From positions 62,001-126,000 of the forward strand of contig NZ_KB894360.1 in assembly GCF_000374425.1 (NCBI RefSeq): a stretch of 64,000 bases of DNA, in the 5' to 3' direction. This document shows, one piece after another, positions 8,818 to 17,564 of the stretch. The stretch's first letter is position 1, and each line of letters opens with the position of its first letter. The stretch comes from Acinetobacter tjernbergiae DSM 14971 = CIP 107465 (lineage in GTDB: Bacteria > Pseudomonadota > Gammaproteobacteria > Pseudomonadales > Moraxellaceae). The translations under genes were made by a program, and so were the position numbers. The notes under the pieces were generated by a model, which saw only the letters and a list, made by a program, of their open reading frames with translations, made no database searches and had not been told where the DNA came from.

Positions 8818-9261
8818 TCAGATAATAATTTCTTTTAGAATAGAAATCTTATCCATTGTCACCTTGTTATTTTGTTTTAGCTCTTTACGATTTGAGATAC
8901 TAATATTAATAAAACAATTATTCAAATGTTTTATATTTTTTCCATTTATAAACTTACTTATATCAATCGCATGATCTATCCCTCTATGATGTTCTTTTAT
9001 AATTTTTGTAATTCCAAACAATGCAATTGAGTCAATATAGTTTTCTGCTCTCAGACTATCCATTTCACGATCATCCAGACTTAGAAAGACATCTAAAATA
9101 ATACCTTCCTCATCTGCTTCTATAGAGTAAAACTTTAACCATATCCTTATCTTATTGTTTTTATGCAAAACCAATTCACAAAAATGATTAAGCTTTAATG
9201 AAATAAAGGCTTTATCACTAAAAATAATTGACTCATTTGTCTCTATAAAACTCTCTATCAT
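8818..9261 (-). CDS. Stand-alone homologue of the tyrosinase C-terminal domain
   Basis: A 147-residue protein with ATG at 9261, 58 bases upstream of the tyrosinase start. It lacks copper motifs but aligns along its length with the tyrosinase C-terminal domain. EGIILDVFLSLDD matches EGIILDIYTTLAND, DSIALFGITK matches ESIGLFGIRK, then an H-x-G segment before a D-I block, and DKISILKE matches GQISVYRE at the end. The codons are much more AT-rich than those of the tyrosinase. Inference: it could be a separate shielding or folding subunit (caddie-like) for the enzyme. A decayed duplication is the alternative, although the frame is intact. Confidence 0.75.
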   Translation of the reverse strand: MIESFIETNESIIFSDKAFISLKLNHFCELVLHKNNKIRIWLKFYSIEADEEGIILDVFLSLDDREMDSLRAENYIDSIALFGITKIIKEHHRGIDHAIDISKFINGKNIKHLNNCFINISISNRKELKQNNKVTMDKISILKEIII

Positions 9262-10024
9262 AAAAAAATTATTCTTGTTATAAATTTAATGATCAAGATC
9301 ATACCAAAAATAAATAAAATTAAAACTATTTTTAATTTTATTTAAACATAAAATTTGCAACCTTCATATAGAATAAATTTTCTCTAAAATTATGAAGATC
9401 AACTAATAATGATTTTTCAAATATTCATTTTAAAAAATCTTAATTAAAAATTATTTTAGACCAATTATTCCACATATAAAATCATTAGTTTTTTTTAACA
9501 ACAGAATTAATCAGTACATAAAAAGGTATATAAAGCCAGTTGATGTATATTCAATCAATCATGCGTGGTAACAAAGCCTGCTTTTAAACAATTGAGTAAT
9601 AAAGATAACTTCGTAAATACTAAGCTGTGAGTAGCAAATGCTTAAGCATCCAAAGTTCTACTTACTAAATTTGCAATAAGTTTTCTCAAATTTTAGAAAG
9701 AGATCATCAACTACAACTAGAGCATACAAAGCCTTAGAAAAGTATAAGAACAATCATATGTAGCAGTACTCAATCAATGTACTGAACTAGGTAGCCAACA
9801 CTTGGATTATCTCCAAAATTTAGATGGACAGGGCAAGATTTATACAACGAAGCCAAACCAAGTTAAAATCTCAGTAGATTTTCTTAAAAACTGTTTCGAT
9901 CAAGGTTACAAATTCAGCTTGAAAAAGTGTCAACTTTATTTTCTGACACAACACCGTCAAAATAAAAAAGCCCATTAAAATGAGCTTTTTAAATAAATCT
10001 ATAGCTAGACAATGCAATCAGAAA
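9262..10024. other. Gene-poor AT-rich stretch with a coding relic
   Basis: About 760 bases. An open stretch of 76 codons at 9748-9978 on the plus strand (including LGSQHLDYLQNLDGQGKIY and DFLKNCFDQGYKFSLKK) looks protein-like but has no start, and upstream frames are broken, so it is probably a gene remnant. It ends inside a hairpin at 9963-9991. I do not recognise the family. Confidence 0.4.
9963..9991. terminator. Rho-independent terminator hairpin
   Basis: A hairpin formed by AAAAAGCCCATT and AATGAGCTTTTT with U-runs on both strands. It serves the leftward small membrane protein gene (10025-10219) and any rightward transcript. Confidence 0.75.
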
Positions 10025-10219
10025 TCAATGAATACTAAGTTCATCATCCTTAGCCATTACTACAGATATTAAGATTGGAATACCCAAAATAACTGGCATT
10101 ACAATAATCCATAAGTCCGTCGTTAATTTGTTTGAAAAGAAAAAATGGATTACGATTGCAGTTAAAATTAAAACTGAAAATAAAACACCCACAAACCGAG
10201 TTGCAAATTTACCAAGCAT
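10025..10219 (-). CDS. Small two-helix membrane protein, hypothetical
   Basis: 64 residues from ATG 10219 with AGGTG six bases upstream. Two hydrophobic segments (about residues 9-29 and 37-55) are joined by a short polar loop, with an acidic tail KDDELSIH. It is followed by a terminator. No family is recognised. Confidence 0.6.
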   Translation of the reverse strand: MLGKFATRFVGVLFSVLILTAIVIHFFFSNKLTTDLWIIVMPVILGIPILISVVMAKDDELSIH

Positions 10220-10222
10220 CAC

Positions 10223-10734
10223 TTACACCTATCTAATTATCATCTTCGTCTTGAAGTATACGCTTTGTCTCGATCTTCGTGTATTTATTTTCTGATTATT
10301 ACATGTCTTATTTGAATGAATTTACTAGTAGTAAATTACAAACTAATAAAATTTAACTCACATGATGGTTTTTAAATTTAACACTTAAATTCAAAGACTT
10401 AAGTTATTAAAATATACCTATTCGATTTAACGATTTTATAGCCATCAGCCTAGTATCCTCAAAACTATAGGTGCTAGTGACCGATACTTGGACACTACAT
10501 TACAAACTCTCCCAAGAAACACTTTCACTTACTTTATTCTTAAAACAAGCTAATAGACAAAAAATTACACTAAATAGTTACTATTTTGTAAAAAAAAATT
10601 GAACTTGTATGCAAAACCTCACCACAAAAAGCTAAGTTAATAATATTAATAAAGAAAAATTAATATAAATTTAACATTTGATAAAATCATTTTGTAGTAG
10701 TATTGTTATCCAATGTAATAGTGAGTTAACAATC
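10223..10734. other. AT-rich intergenic region
   Basis: About 510 bases with no gene. It presumably carries promoters for the small membrane gene on the left and the hypothetical gene on the right. No repeats or operators stand out. Confidence 0.35.
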
Positions 10735-11262
10735 ATGCCTCATTCATCAATAAAATTTAAAAATGAAACGGATTATTCATTTTTTGCTAAAATGACTAAT
10801 TTTAACAATAAACCAGATTTCATTAATCTACGTTTAGAGCCTGTAAGAAATAAATCTCATCTTTGGATGGATGCAGCAGTTATTACAATTTTTTCGTTTG
10901 GCTTTTTTGTAGGTCTAAACAATGAATTAGCAAATGAGATGATTAATTCATTAATACTAATAAAAGCCAATCAATATGAACCAACTCTTTTTCAGAATTC
11001 AAATATATTTGATGATAAAGGATTTTCACTTCATCATACCTTTATGTATGAAGTAAATGAATCAACATCAATAAAATTTCTATTTAACAAAGATTGGAAT
11101 GTTAATGAATTCAATACAGCCTGCCATATTCTTATGAGAGAATTAAAAGCATTTGAAATAAGTGGTTTAGGTCAGATCCCCAAATTTTTGAATGGTAACA
11201 AAACTTCAGATTTAATCGTTATGTCTATTGATGTGAACTTTGACGTAATTTATTCGATCTGA
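10735..11262 (+). CDS. Hypothetical protein
   Basis: 175 residues from ATG 10735. The frame can also be read from TTG 10678, but GTGAG lies suitably upstream of the ATG. One moderately hydrophobic stretch (AAVITIFSFGFFVGL) is near the start, and the rest is a mixed soluble domain rich in Asn, Phe and Ile. The low GC suggests acquired DNA. I recognise no family. Confidence 0.6.
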   Translation: MPHSSIKFKNETDYSFFAKMTNFNNKPDFINLRLEPVRNKSHLWMDAAVITIFSFGFFVGLNNELANEMINSLILIKANQYEPTLFQNSNIFDDKGFSLHHTFMYEVNESTSIKFLFNKDWNVNEFNTACHILMRELKAFEISGLGQIPKFLNGNKTSDLIVMSIDVNFDVIYSI

Positions 11263-11790
11263 AAATAACAATTTTTTCCATTTTCGTTTAGCCGATGATC
11301 TCTGTGATTAGATTTAAACGAGCAAGCAACACGCTTTGTATCCTACTCTTGGCATAGAAACTCTGTATTTAGGTATACTTCTCGCAACAACAACACCCCA
11401 AACTGTTTGCTTCTTACTAATTTGAAAAACTTGGGTTTAAAACAGTTAATTGATTGTTATTTATTTACTCGTTGTCAATTTACACAGCGTTTTATACTAG
11501 TTCCACCTACCAAACATCTATAATTACCAAAATTTATGAGTAATGGTATAACACAGGAAGTGACTAAGTATCATACTCAATGGTGTTTGCAGAAATACTA
11601 TCCAATTTTAATTTTAGATCATCGCTTTTTCGTAAAATAGCATCATTAAAATAATCAAATATTTTAAATTTATTATTTTTCAACAACTTCTATCAAGTTT
11701 TTTCTAGCACCTAGTCTTGTATTATATTTTGAGGACTACGTTTACCTGACTATAAATCTAAACTATTATTTAACTCTTTTTCTCATTTAG
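11263..11790. other. Gene-poor region left of the integrase relic
   Basis: About 530 bases of AT-rich sequence with only short broken frames. It is likely degraded remains of the leftmost integrative element. Nothing is recognisable. Confidence 0.4.
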
Positions 11791-11960
11791 ATAGCTAATT
11801 TTCTGCTATCCTACGAAAACTAAAGGTTCTAATTTCTTTATATTCAGGATAGTCCTTACGGTCAATTCGAATTTCTACGCTATCTTCTTCAAGGCTTTCT
11901 CAACCTAGTTGAACCCATTAATTTACGCCTTTTGATTTTGTTCAATTATGGCGTAAACTT
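11791..11960 (-). pseudogene. Relic of a tyrosine integrase N-terminus
   Basis: The minus strand aligns base by base with the start of the integrase at 24200-24333. Shared blocks are the stretch reading TTTTCTGCTAT on the plus strand, the AATTCGAATTTC block, TTGAACCCAT at the start of the gene, and the TATGGCGTAAACTTTGGCGT just upstream. Stops and indels break the frame. This marks the right end of an older, related element placed in tandem with the 12.1-24.5 kb element. Confidence 0.75.
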
Positions 11961-11968
11961 TGGCGTGA
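11948..11968 (+). repeat. Integrase arm-type repeat pair (relic element, right end)
   Basis: ATGGCGTAA and TTGGCGTGA, 12 bases apart, just upstream of the integrase relic and 112 bases left of the att-like core at 12080. Same motif and layout as at 24362-24382 and 49109-49128. Confidence 0.6.
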
Positions 11969-12079
11969 AATATAAGTGTTGATCACATGTTCACGTGTGT
12001 TTCTACGTGTTGAAACAGCTAAACTAACGCTTTTACTATATAAATTCTAATTTTTACTAATCAATAGTTTATGTAATAA

Positions 12080-12107
12080 GGAAAGAAACAATGCTGCAAT
12101 TGTTTGA
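12080..12107 (+). repeat. Att-like direct repeat, left copy
   Basis: The 21 bases 12080-12100 are identical to 24510-24530, which span the start codon of the ABC transporter gene. After one mismatch the match continues GTTTGA. It is read as the junction between two tandem elements, and as the left end of the 12.1-24.5 kb element. Confidence 0.75.
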
Positions 12108-12151
12108 TTTAATTATTTAAAAACAACAACTTATACAAAAATTAAAATAGT

Positions 12152-12172
12152 GTGGCGCAGAAAATGGCGTAA
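12152..12172 (+). repeat. Integrase arm-type repeat pair, left end of 12.1-24.5 kb element
   Basis: GTGGCGCAG and ATGGCGTAA, 12 bases apart, 45 bases inside the left att core. Mirrors the pair 43446-43466 at the left end of the yceI-integrated element. Confidence 0.6.
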
Positions 12173-12310
12173 AATTATTTTATTGAATAAGATGAATAAA
12201 AAATGCTGTAAGGCTGGCTGATATTGTGGGTAAATGGGCGGAATAGAAATATTCTTTATAAGATTGTTAAACCCTACCAATCAACAATTCTAGAAAAAGT
12301 TGAAGTAATC

Positions 12311-12550
12311 ATGAAAACTACAGGACAATTTATCAACGATACACTGCAGCACTCATTTCTTATTCTATGGAAGGAAGATAAGCAAAAATGGGAAGTAGGT
12401 TGTGCTTTGCTGAAAATAAACTTGCAGGCAGATACATGTGCTGATGCTATCAATCTAATGACCAAAACAATTTTGGACTACAATTTATCACAAGAGTTCT
12501 CTGATGCAATTGAGGAATATAAAGAGGACTACTTAAAATCTAATAAATAA
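12311..12550 (+). CDS. Small hypothetical protein of the element
   Basis: 79 residues from ATG 12311. A longer reading from TTG 12224 is possible but lacks a good ribosome site. Acidic/lysine-rich soluble protein beginning MKTTGQFINDTLQHSF. The only rightward gene at this end of the element. It is followed by a strong hairpin at 12582-12612. No family is recognised. Confidence 0.6.
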   Translation: MKTTGQFINDTLQHSFLILWKEDKQKWEVGCALLKINLQADTCADAINLMTKTILDYNLSQEFSDAIEEYKEDYLKSNK

Positions 12551-12581
12551 ATTGTTCTTTTAAGTTAAATAAATATAAAAA

Positions 12582-12612
12582 CGCCCCAAATAAACTGACA
12601 GAATTTGGGGCG
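12582..12612. terminator. GC-rich terminator hairpin
   Basis: CGCCCCAAAT (12582-12591) pairs with ATTTGGGGCG (12603-12612), with an A-rich 5' flank. It follows the small gene ending at 12550. Confidence 0.75.
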
Positions 12613-12744
12613 GATTATCAATTTCCATCACATGGATATTGACTTGGTAAATCTAACATAATTATTTTATGAATATCTAAAACTTTAGCATAAATGGTAA
12701 ATAGTTATTAATCTCAGTTGTATTATTTATTAGAACTATGCATT

Positions 12745-12933
12745 TTAGAAATTTTTCCAGAACATCACCTCTAGCCTGAACTCCGACTTCATCAAAAAAG
12801 CACAAGCGAACAATGAAATCCCAACTCCAATAATAATTTTGTCGAATGAAACCACACCAAAACTTATCGTAACAATAGATCCTAAAAAAATTGTATAAAA
12901 AGCAGCTATCCCAATTATTTCATTGAATTTCAT
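12745..12933 (-). CDS. Small two-helix membrane protein
   Basis: 62 residues, ATG 12933 preceded by AAGGGG at good spacing. Two hydrophobic segments (about 5-25 and 31-49) and a basic/aromatic tail. It lies downstream of the phage lysozyme on the same strand, so a holin-like role is conceivable, but nothing in the sequence proves that. Confidence 0.6.
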   Translation of the reverse strand: MKFNEIIGIAAFYTIFLGSIVTISFGVVSFDKIIIGVGISLFACAFLMKSEFRLEVMFWKNF

Positions 12934-13187
12934 AAAAACCCCTTAATAGAGAATAATTCTCAAAGATATAAATAAGCATACAATAGTACTCTTAAATTTA
13001 TATGAAACCTTAATTTCTATTTAGAAATTTTAAACAATCTTGAATTTCTATTTAAAATTTCGATGCAATACCCATTCTCTTCCAAAGTAAAAGAAAAGCC
13101 CTCATCAGAGAGCTTTTACACAAATACCAACATGCACATTGCTGTTAATTGTATTAGCCGTGCAACTTGGCAATACGCACAAAATAA

Positions 13188-13221
13188 AAACGCTCACTAT
13201 CAATGAAGATAATGAGCGTTT
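13188..13221 (-). terminator. Terminator after the lysozyme gene
   Basis: AAACGCTCA and TGAGCGTTT arms form a stem just after the lysozyme stop at 13236, with a U-run on the minus strand. Confidence 0.7.
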
Positions 13222-13235
13222 GCAGTGATGCATGA

Positions 13236-13793
13236 TTACTTCTTTATGAATAGCGTTCGCTCAGCTTCACGACGACGAACCAAACCTTTTAAGACTTCTC
13301 CACCACCACAGTTCCACACTAAAAATTGATCGGCAGCACCTGCATAGTCTTTAGTATTTAACTTTTTGAGCAATGTCGAGCTTTTAAATGCAGCAGATCC
13401 AATGTTGTAAGTAAGCAAGACGAGAGCATCAAATTGATTTTGCGTTAATGAGACTTTTACAGCACCATTTACAGCAGCTTCAAAGCGCTTAAGATCGTAT
13501 GTAAAAAATGCTTTGGCTTGCTCTGCAGTACAAACGTCACCCTTTTTGACTTTAACGCCGTTAGGATAAACTGTGGTACCAAACCCAATGGTCCAAACGC
13601 CTACACCATCGTCATATGCATTGAGCTTTTCATCTTCGAAACTGGTGATTAAGTTAATACCGACTCGACTTGTTGTCATTCCCTGAGTTGATGATAGCCC
13701 ATCAACAACCTTATTTAGGTCATCAACTTGTGCTTGTATAAGTTTACCACCGGCGAGCACACGTGCGGCATCAAATAACGGTTTTCTATTCAT
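13236..13793 (-). CDS. Phage lysozyme (endolysin, GH24 family)
   Basis: A 185-residue peptidoglycan hydrolase of T4-lysozyme type. The catalytic triad is visible: Glu53 in SFEDEKLNAYDD, Asp62, and Thr68 in GVWTIGFGTT, spaced 9 and 6 as in T4 lysozyme (E11-D20-T26). Conserved later blocks are QNQFDALVLLTYNIGSAAF and GLVRRREAERTLF. There is no signal peptide; a 40-residue N-terminal extension precedes the domain. ATG 13793 has GGAAAG upstream. It lies downstream of two cargo-like genes and is evidence of phage ancestry. Confidence 0.92.
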   Translation of the reverse strand: MNRKPLFDAARVLAGGKLIQAQVDDLNKVVDGLSSTQGMTTSRVGINLITSFEDEKLNAYDDGVGVWTIGFGTTVYPNGVKVKKGDVCTAEQAKAFFTYDLKRFEAAVNGAVKVSLTQNQFDALVLLTYNIGSAAFKSSTLLKKLNTKDYAGAADQFLVWNCGGGEVLKGLVRRREAERTLFIKK

Positions 13794-13887
13794 TTTGCTT
13801 TCCTATTGGCAATAAAAAAGCGCCCATAAGGCGCAATGAAATTTGATGTAATCAAAAAAGCCTCGAAAGGCTTTTTTGATATATAAA

Positions 13888-14391
13888 TTAATTATTTAGC
13901 AACTTACCTTCAATTGTTTCCAGTGACTCAAAACCTATAGATAACAAGTACTCATCCAGATTCTCTATTACATTCCCCGAAGGATCATAGAAATCTGTTC
14001 CACTTCTATTTGACTCATTGTAATAACAAAGTTCCCCCTGGGAACTAAACCAAGACATTTTTGAGTAATACGGATCATCTGAAGTTACATATTCGGAAGA
14101 GTTAATCTGTTTAATTGTGCCACCTTTTAAGCGGTGAAAATCTTTAGTACCTTTACTATTTTCAGATCGCAAATATTCACGATAAGCAACAAGTTCATAA
14201 TTCTCCCCAACAAATAAACAAGTGCTTTGAACACCTTCTTTTGAAAGTTGAATTTCCTCATTTCTTTCAAATATGAATTTACCATCTTTATCAAAATAAG
14301 ATGTTCTAAAGTAGTTACCTGTCGAATCTGAGAAATACACCTTTTTTATAGGATCATAATCAGTTGATTCATTAATCGTTACTTCAATCAT
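13888..14391 (-). CDS. Hypothetical protein, candidate immunity partner
   Basis: 167 residues from ATG 14391 (MIEVTINESTDYDP...), 4 bases after the stop of the upstream 14396-15439 gene and with AAGAGTAAGG as ribosome site, so the two are translationally linked. It is a soluble, acidic, aromatic-rich protein with repeated F/Y-D-x-x-G turns (FDKDGKF, YDPSGNV), no signal peptide or membrane segment. A small acidic cytosolic protein placed directly after a possible toxin fits an immunity protein. This is inference from context. Confidence 0.6.
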   Translation of the reverse strand: MIEVTINESTDYDPIKKVYFSDSTGNYFRTSYFDKDGKFIFERNEEIQLSKEGVQSTCLFVGENYELVAYREYLRSENSKGTKDFHRLKGGTIKQINSSEYVTSDDPYYSKMSWFSSQGELCYYNESNRSGTDFYDPSGNVIENLDEYLLSIGFESLETIEGKLLNN

Positions 14392-14395
14392 TACC

Positions 14396-15439
14396 TTACT
14401 CTTTTGGAAGTGGTTGTGCAGGAGGTTTCTGTTCAGACCATTTCCTAACATAGGTTGATACAGTACACCCTTCTATAACAGCCTGGGTTACCAAGGATTT
14501 GAGCGTACCTTGAACTTTATTGTACTGAATAATATGACCATCCCAAGAGCTATAACTCCAGTGAGCATTCTTAATACTTCTATAATTTCTATATAAGTCA
14601 TGCCTGTCTAATAATAGGTCATTATATCTAAATTCGACATCAGTAGCTAAACGCTCCATCTCACCTATAATTGCTTTACAGCGTGGATCCTTATCTCTAG
14701 CATTATTCTCCAACTCCTGAACAACTGGCTCAGCTTGAACCATATCATTAAGGATATTTTGAGCTGCAATATTAGTAGCAACTTGAGCATCTAAACTGCC
14801 TGCATCTGCATTGGAAATGACTTGTTCAGCAATGACTTCTAAAGCTAAATTTTGGTTCTCTACTTCTGGCAAATCAATTGGTGCATAAACAGCATACGCA
14901 CCACTTTTAGATGTATTTCCTTTTGCTGTAGTGAACACAACATAAAAACGGGATTCTCTTTTCCCATTATTTATTTTTACATCAGTTTGATCTGTCACTG
15001 CAGCTGAAACAATACTACGTCCATACTGTATTTCAGTAGCCGATAACCTTGAATTATTGTAGGCCATGAATGCTTGGGCAAACCAACTCGCTGTAGTCTT
15101 ATGATCAAATGAACAAAAAGTATCTGTTCTATATGTAATACAAAAAGCATTAATTGGTAATGGCACTGGCTCCTTTTTATAAACTATTTGATTATTTGCA
15201 GGATCCATCACCCAGTCAACAGCACCAATCAACTGATCAACTGCAATATTTAAAGCAATCCCAGCTGCACCACCTCTCAAAACTTCAGCAACTTGCTTAG
15301 CATTTGGTGTAACCAAAGCCGCCGATACTTTAGTGTCCTTGATAGCATCAATTAATGTTGAAGCCCCCATTACAGTTGATTTAGTAACACTCCAACCTTG
15401 TAATGGTACAACAGCACTCATTGCACGTGGCGAAGCCAA
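14396..15439 (-). CDS. Possible polymorphic-toxin-type protein, 5' end damaged
   Basis: About 347 residues. The middle has a hydrophobic segment followed by DWVMDPANN, and the C-terminus has the helical pattern RCKAIIGEMERL ... RYNDLLLDRHDLY ... WDGHIIQYNKVQGTLKSL ... EGC. I associate that pattern with C-terminal regions of secreted polymorphic toxins. I do not know the activity. The annotated start is a TTG (15439), with ATG at 15421. The same frame reads back through a TAA at about 15482 to ATG 15562, 4 bases after the rmuC stop, so the gene may have been longer and been cut by a nonsense mutation. Confidence 0.6.
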   Translation of the reverse strand: MASPRAMSAVVPLQGWSVTKSTVMGASTLIDAIKDTKVSAALVTPNAKQVAEVLRGGAAGIALNIAVDQLIGAVDWVMDPANNQIVYKKEPVPLPINAFCITYRTDTFCSFDHKTTASWFAQAFMAYNNSRLSATEIQYGRSIVSAAVTDQTDVKINNGKRESRFYVVFTTAKGNTSKSGAYAVYAPIDLPEVENQNLALEVIAEQVISNADAGSLDAQVATNIAAQNILNDMVQAEPVVQELENNARDKDPRCKAIIGEMERLATDVEFRYNDLLLDRHDLYRNYRSIKNAHWSYSSWDGHIIQYNKVQGTLKSLVTQAVIEGCTVSTYVRKWSEQKPPAQPLPKE

Positions 15440-15566
15440 GCTGTAATTTGCTGAGGTAAGAGACTTGGTTTGAGATTCAATTTAATCGCTGGAATATACA
15501 ACTTGGAACTGAGTAAAAAATGATTTATGAAAGAGGTCTATAGGTAGTAGTATTTTTTTCATAAAA

Positions 15567-16877
15567 TTATTCCAAACTCAAAAGTTCTTCGGCTTGGGTG
15601 GCTGGTAATTCGTGTACACTTTTTAATTTTCTATCTACAGCACGAGTCCTAACTTGTACAGCCTCAATGCTGCTCGATGCTTCATCAAGTTTCTTTTTAA
15701 CCTTGTCTAAAGCCTCTCCATATTTTGACCATTCAGTTTTTACAGCAGCTAAAGTGTTCCAAACTTCACCAGAGCGTTTTTCGATTGCTAAAGTTCTAAA
15801 GCCCATCTGTAAACTATTAAGTATAGACCACAATGTTGTTGGTCCAGCAAATACGATTCGATAATCTCTTTGCACCATATCCACCAAAGCGGAACGTCTA
15901 GTAACTTCTGCAAATAAACCCTCTGTAGGTAAATACAGAATAGCAAAATCAGTAGTTAATGGTGGAGACACATACTTTTTGGAAATATCACTTGCACACT
16001 GCTTAATAGATTTTTCAAGTTCTTTTAATGCTTGATCTACTCCTACTGCATCACCATTTTCTTGAGCATCAGTTAATCTTGTATAAAACTCTATAGGAAA
16101 TTTGGCATCTATCGGCAACCATATATGCTCGCCATCACTGTGCTTACTCGGAATTTTTATCGCATATTCAACTCGTTCACTATTTCCTTTGGTTGAAACA
16201 TTTGTCTCATACTGATCGATAGTTAAAACTTGCTCAAGCATTGCCCCTAGTTGAACTTCACCCCATGTACCACGTGTTTTAACGTTTGTAAGAACTTTTT
16301 TTAGGTCGCCTACGCCACTTGCTAAAGCTTGCATTTCACCAAGTCCACGATGGACTTGATCCAGTCGCTCACCAATTAACTGAAATGATTCTGAAAGCCT
16401 TTTTTCTAAGGTCCCTTGTAATTTCTCATCAACAGTGACACGCATTTTTTCTAATTGTTCTGAATTATCTCTCTGTAAATGAGAAAGTTTAATTTCAATC
16501 TTTTCTCTTAATTGCTCAGCTTGCAATACCTGTGCTTGATTCATGGCATTAACACGCTCCACAAGAGAGTTTAAGTATTTAGTTTGTTCGTCTGACACCA
16601 ATCTAAAGCTTTGTTGCATAGTTTGAGCATAAGTCTGTAACTCAGTCTTAACTGCACCGCCTAGCTCTTCTCTAGTCAATCTTGATTGTTGACTAGATTC
16701 CTCTCTATTCCGACCTAGTTCATGACCAGTAAATCTTTCAATTCGCTCAAATGCTTGATTAATTGGTGTAAGTATTTCTGATGGATCGCTATTTTTATTT
16801 TTTCTAAGTAATACGATTAATTGTAAAACTATGATTAAAAACACACCACAAGCAATAATAATTTCCAATATAGACAT
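15567..16877 (-). CDS. rmuC: RmuC family protein
   Basis: 436 residues. An N-terminal membrane anchor (residues 4-25), a long coiled-coil (about 30-180), then the RmuC domain with GTWGEVQLGAMLEQVL, IPSKHSDGEHIWLPIDAKFPIEFY (in parts SKHSDGEHIW and LPIDAKFPIEFY, the D-x-K of a PD-(D/E)xK-like fold) and FAILYLPTEGLFAEV. RmuC limits recombination at inverted repeats in E. coli. Chromosomal copies are core genes, so this one, inside a phage-like element, is probably cargo. It is the first gene of a leftward unit that continues into the possible toxin gene. Confidence 0.88.
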   Translation of the reverse strand: MSILEIIIACGVFLIIVLQLIVLLRKNKNSDPSEILTPINQAFERIERFTGHELGRNREESSQQSRLTREELGGAVKTELQTYAQTMQQSFRLVSDEQTKYLNSLVERVNAMNQAQVLQAEQLREKIEIKLSHLQRDNSEQLEKMRVTVDEKLQGTLEKRLSESFQLIGERLDQVHRGLGEMQALASGVGDLKKVLTNVKTRGTWGEVQLGAMLEQVLTIDQYETNVSTKGNSERVEYAIKIPSKHSDGEHIWLPIDAKFPIEFYTRLTDAQENGDAVGVDQALKELEKSIKQCASDISKKYVSPPLTTDFAILYLPTEGLFAEVTRRSALVDMVQRDYRIVFAGPTTLWSILNSLQMGFRTLAIEKRSGEVWNTLAAVKTEWSKYGEALDKVKKKLDEASSSIEAVQVRTRAVDRKLKSVHELPATQAEELLSLE

Positions 16878-16950
16878 TATCTCAATCCATAATTATAAAT
16901 ATTTGATTGAAATATATATTCATAGATTAAATCTAGCAATAAGAAAAAAT

Positions 16951-17544
16951 CTATCTATATGATTTATTCCCTCCCGAAGTGTAGCAATATCGCCCTCCTC
17001 TTGGCCCATAACAGAAATTACCAGATCCACAGGAACACCCACCTACTGAGCTCACTTGTTTTTTTGGTGTATAGACCGTTGAACGCGGCGTGTATGAAGA
17101 TAATTTATTGCTTATATTGCTTTCTATCGGTTTATAGCAATCATTTGTGGAACATAACGAATTGGAGTCAACCCATTTTGGAGATTCATTCTCTTTAGAT
17201 ATTCTTTCCCAATATCCCGAAACATCATAAATAAAAACACTTTGACCGCGTTTTAATTTATCAACAATATTACCATTGGGCTTATTTCTGACATCTATAA
17301 GATTACTATTTACATATCTCTTTGCTATTGCTCTAAATTTTTCTTCAATTTCCTCATCACTTAATTCAATTGTTTTATCTCTTAGTTTTGCTGGGACGCT
17401 AGAAACAGCGGGTAAATCAATCTCATCAGGGTTGCTATAAGAACCTTGTCTTAATGTTTTGGATAATTGCTCCAGACTATCACTATCATTAGCTTGAACA
17501 TTAAAAGCCATAAGTATTAATACTGCTAGAAATATCAGATTCAC
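16951..17544 (-). CDS. Exported SH3-domain protein with cysteine-rich tail
   Basis: 197 residues from GTG 17544. A signal peptide (1-18, cleavage after VQA) suggests export. Residues 77-130 form a bacterial SH3 domain (LIDVRNKPNGNIVDKLKRG ... WVDSNSLC), which usually binds cell-wall peptides. The last 30 residues hold the CSCGSGNFC...GPRGGRYC...SGGNK motif seen as a tail on various exported proteins. It lies in a run of small envelope-directed genes (16951-18435) inside the element. The specific role is unknown. Confidence 0.7.
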   Translation of the reverse strand: MNLIFLAVLILMAFNVQANDSDSLEQLSKTLRQGSYSNPDEIDLPAVSSVPAKLRDKTIELSDEEIEEKFRAIAKRYVNSNLIDVRNKPNGNIVDKLKRGQSVFIYDVSGYWERISKENESPKWVDSNSLCSTNDCYKPIESNISNKLSSYTPRSTVYTPKKQVSSVGGCSCGSGNFCYGPRGGRYCYTSGGNKSYR

Positions 17545-17564
17545 AAAAAACCTATCAAGATCAA

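Noticed and set aside
12224..12310. Longer TTG start for the small gene at 12311
   Set aside because: No SD before the TTG, while the ATG at 12311 begins a compact soluble protein.
13013..13075. Repeated AATTTCTATTT units suggesting a CRISPR-like or iteron array
   Set aside because: Only two to three imperfect AT-rich copies with no regular spacer; likely simple-sequence drift.
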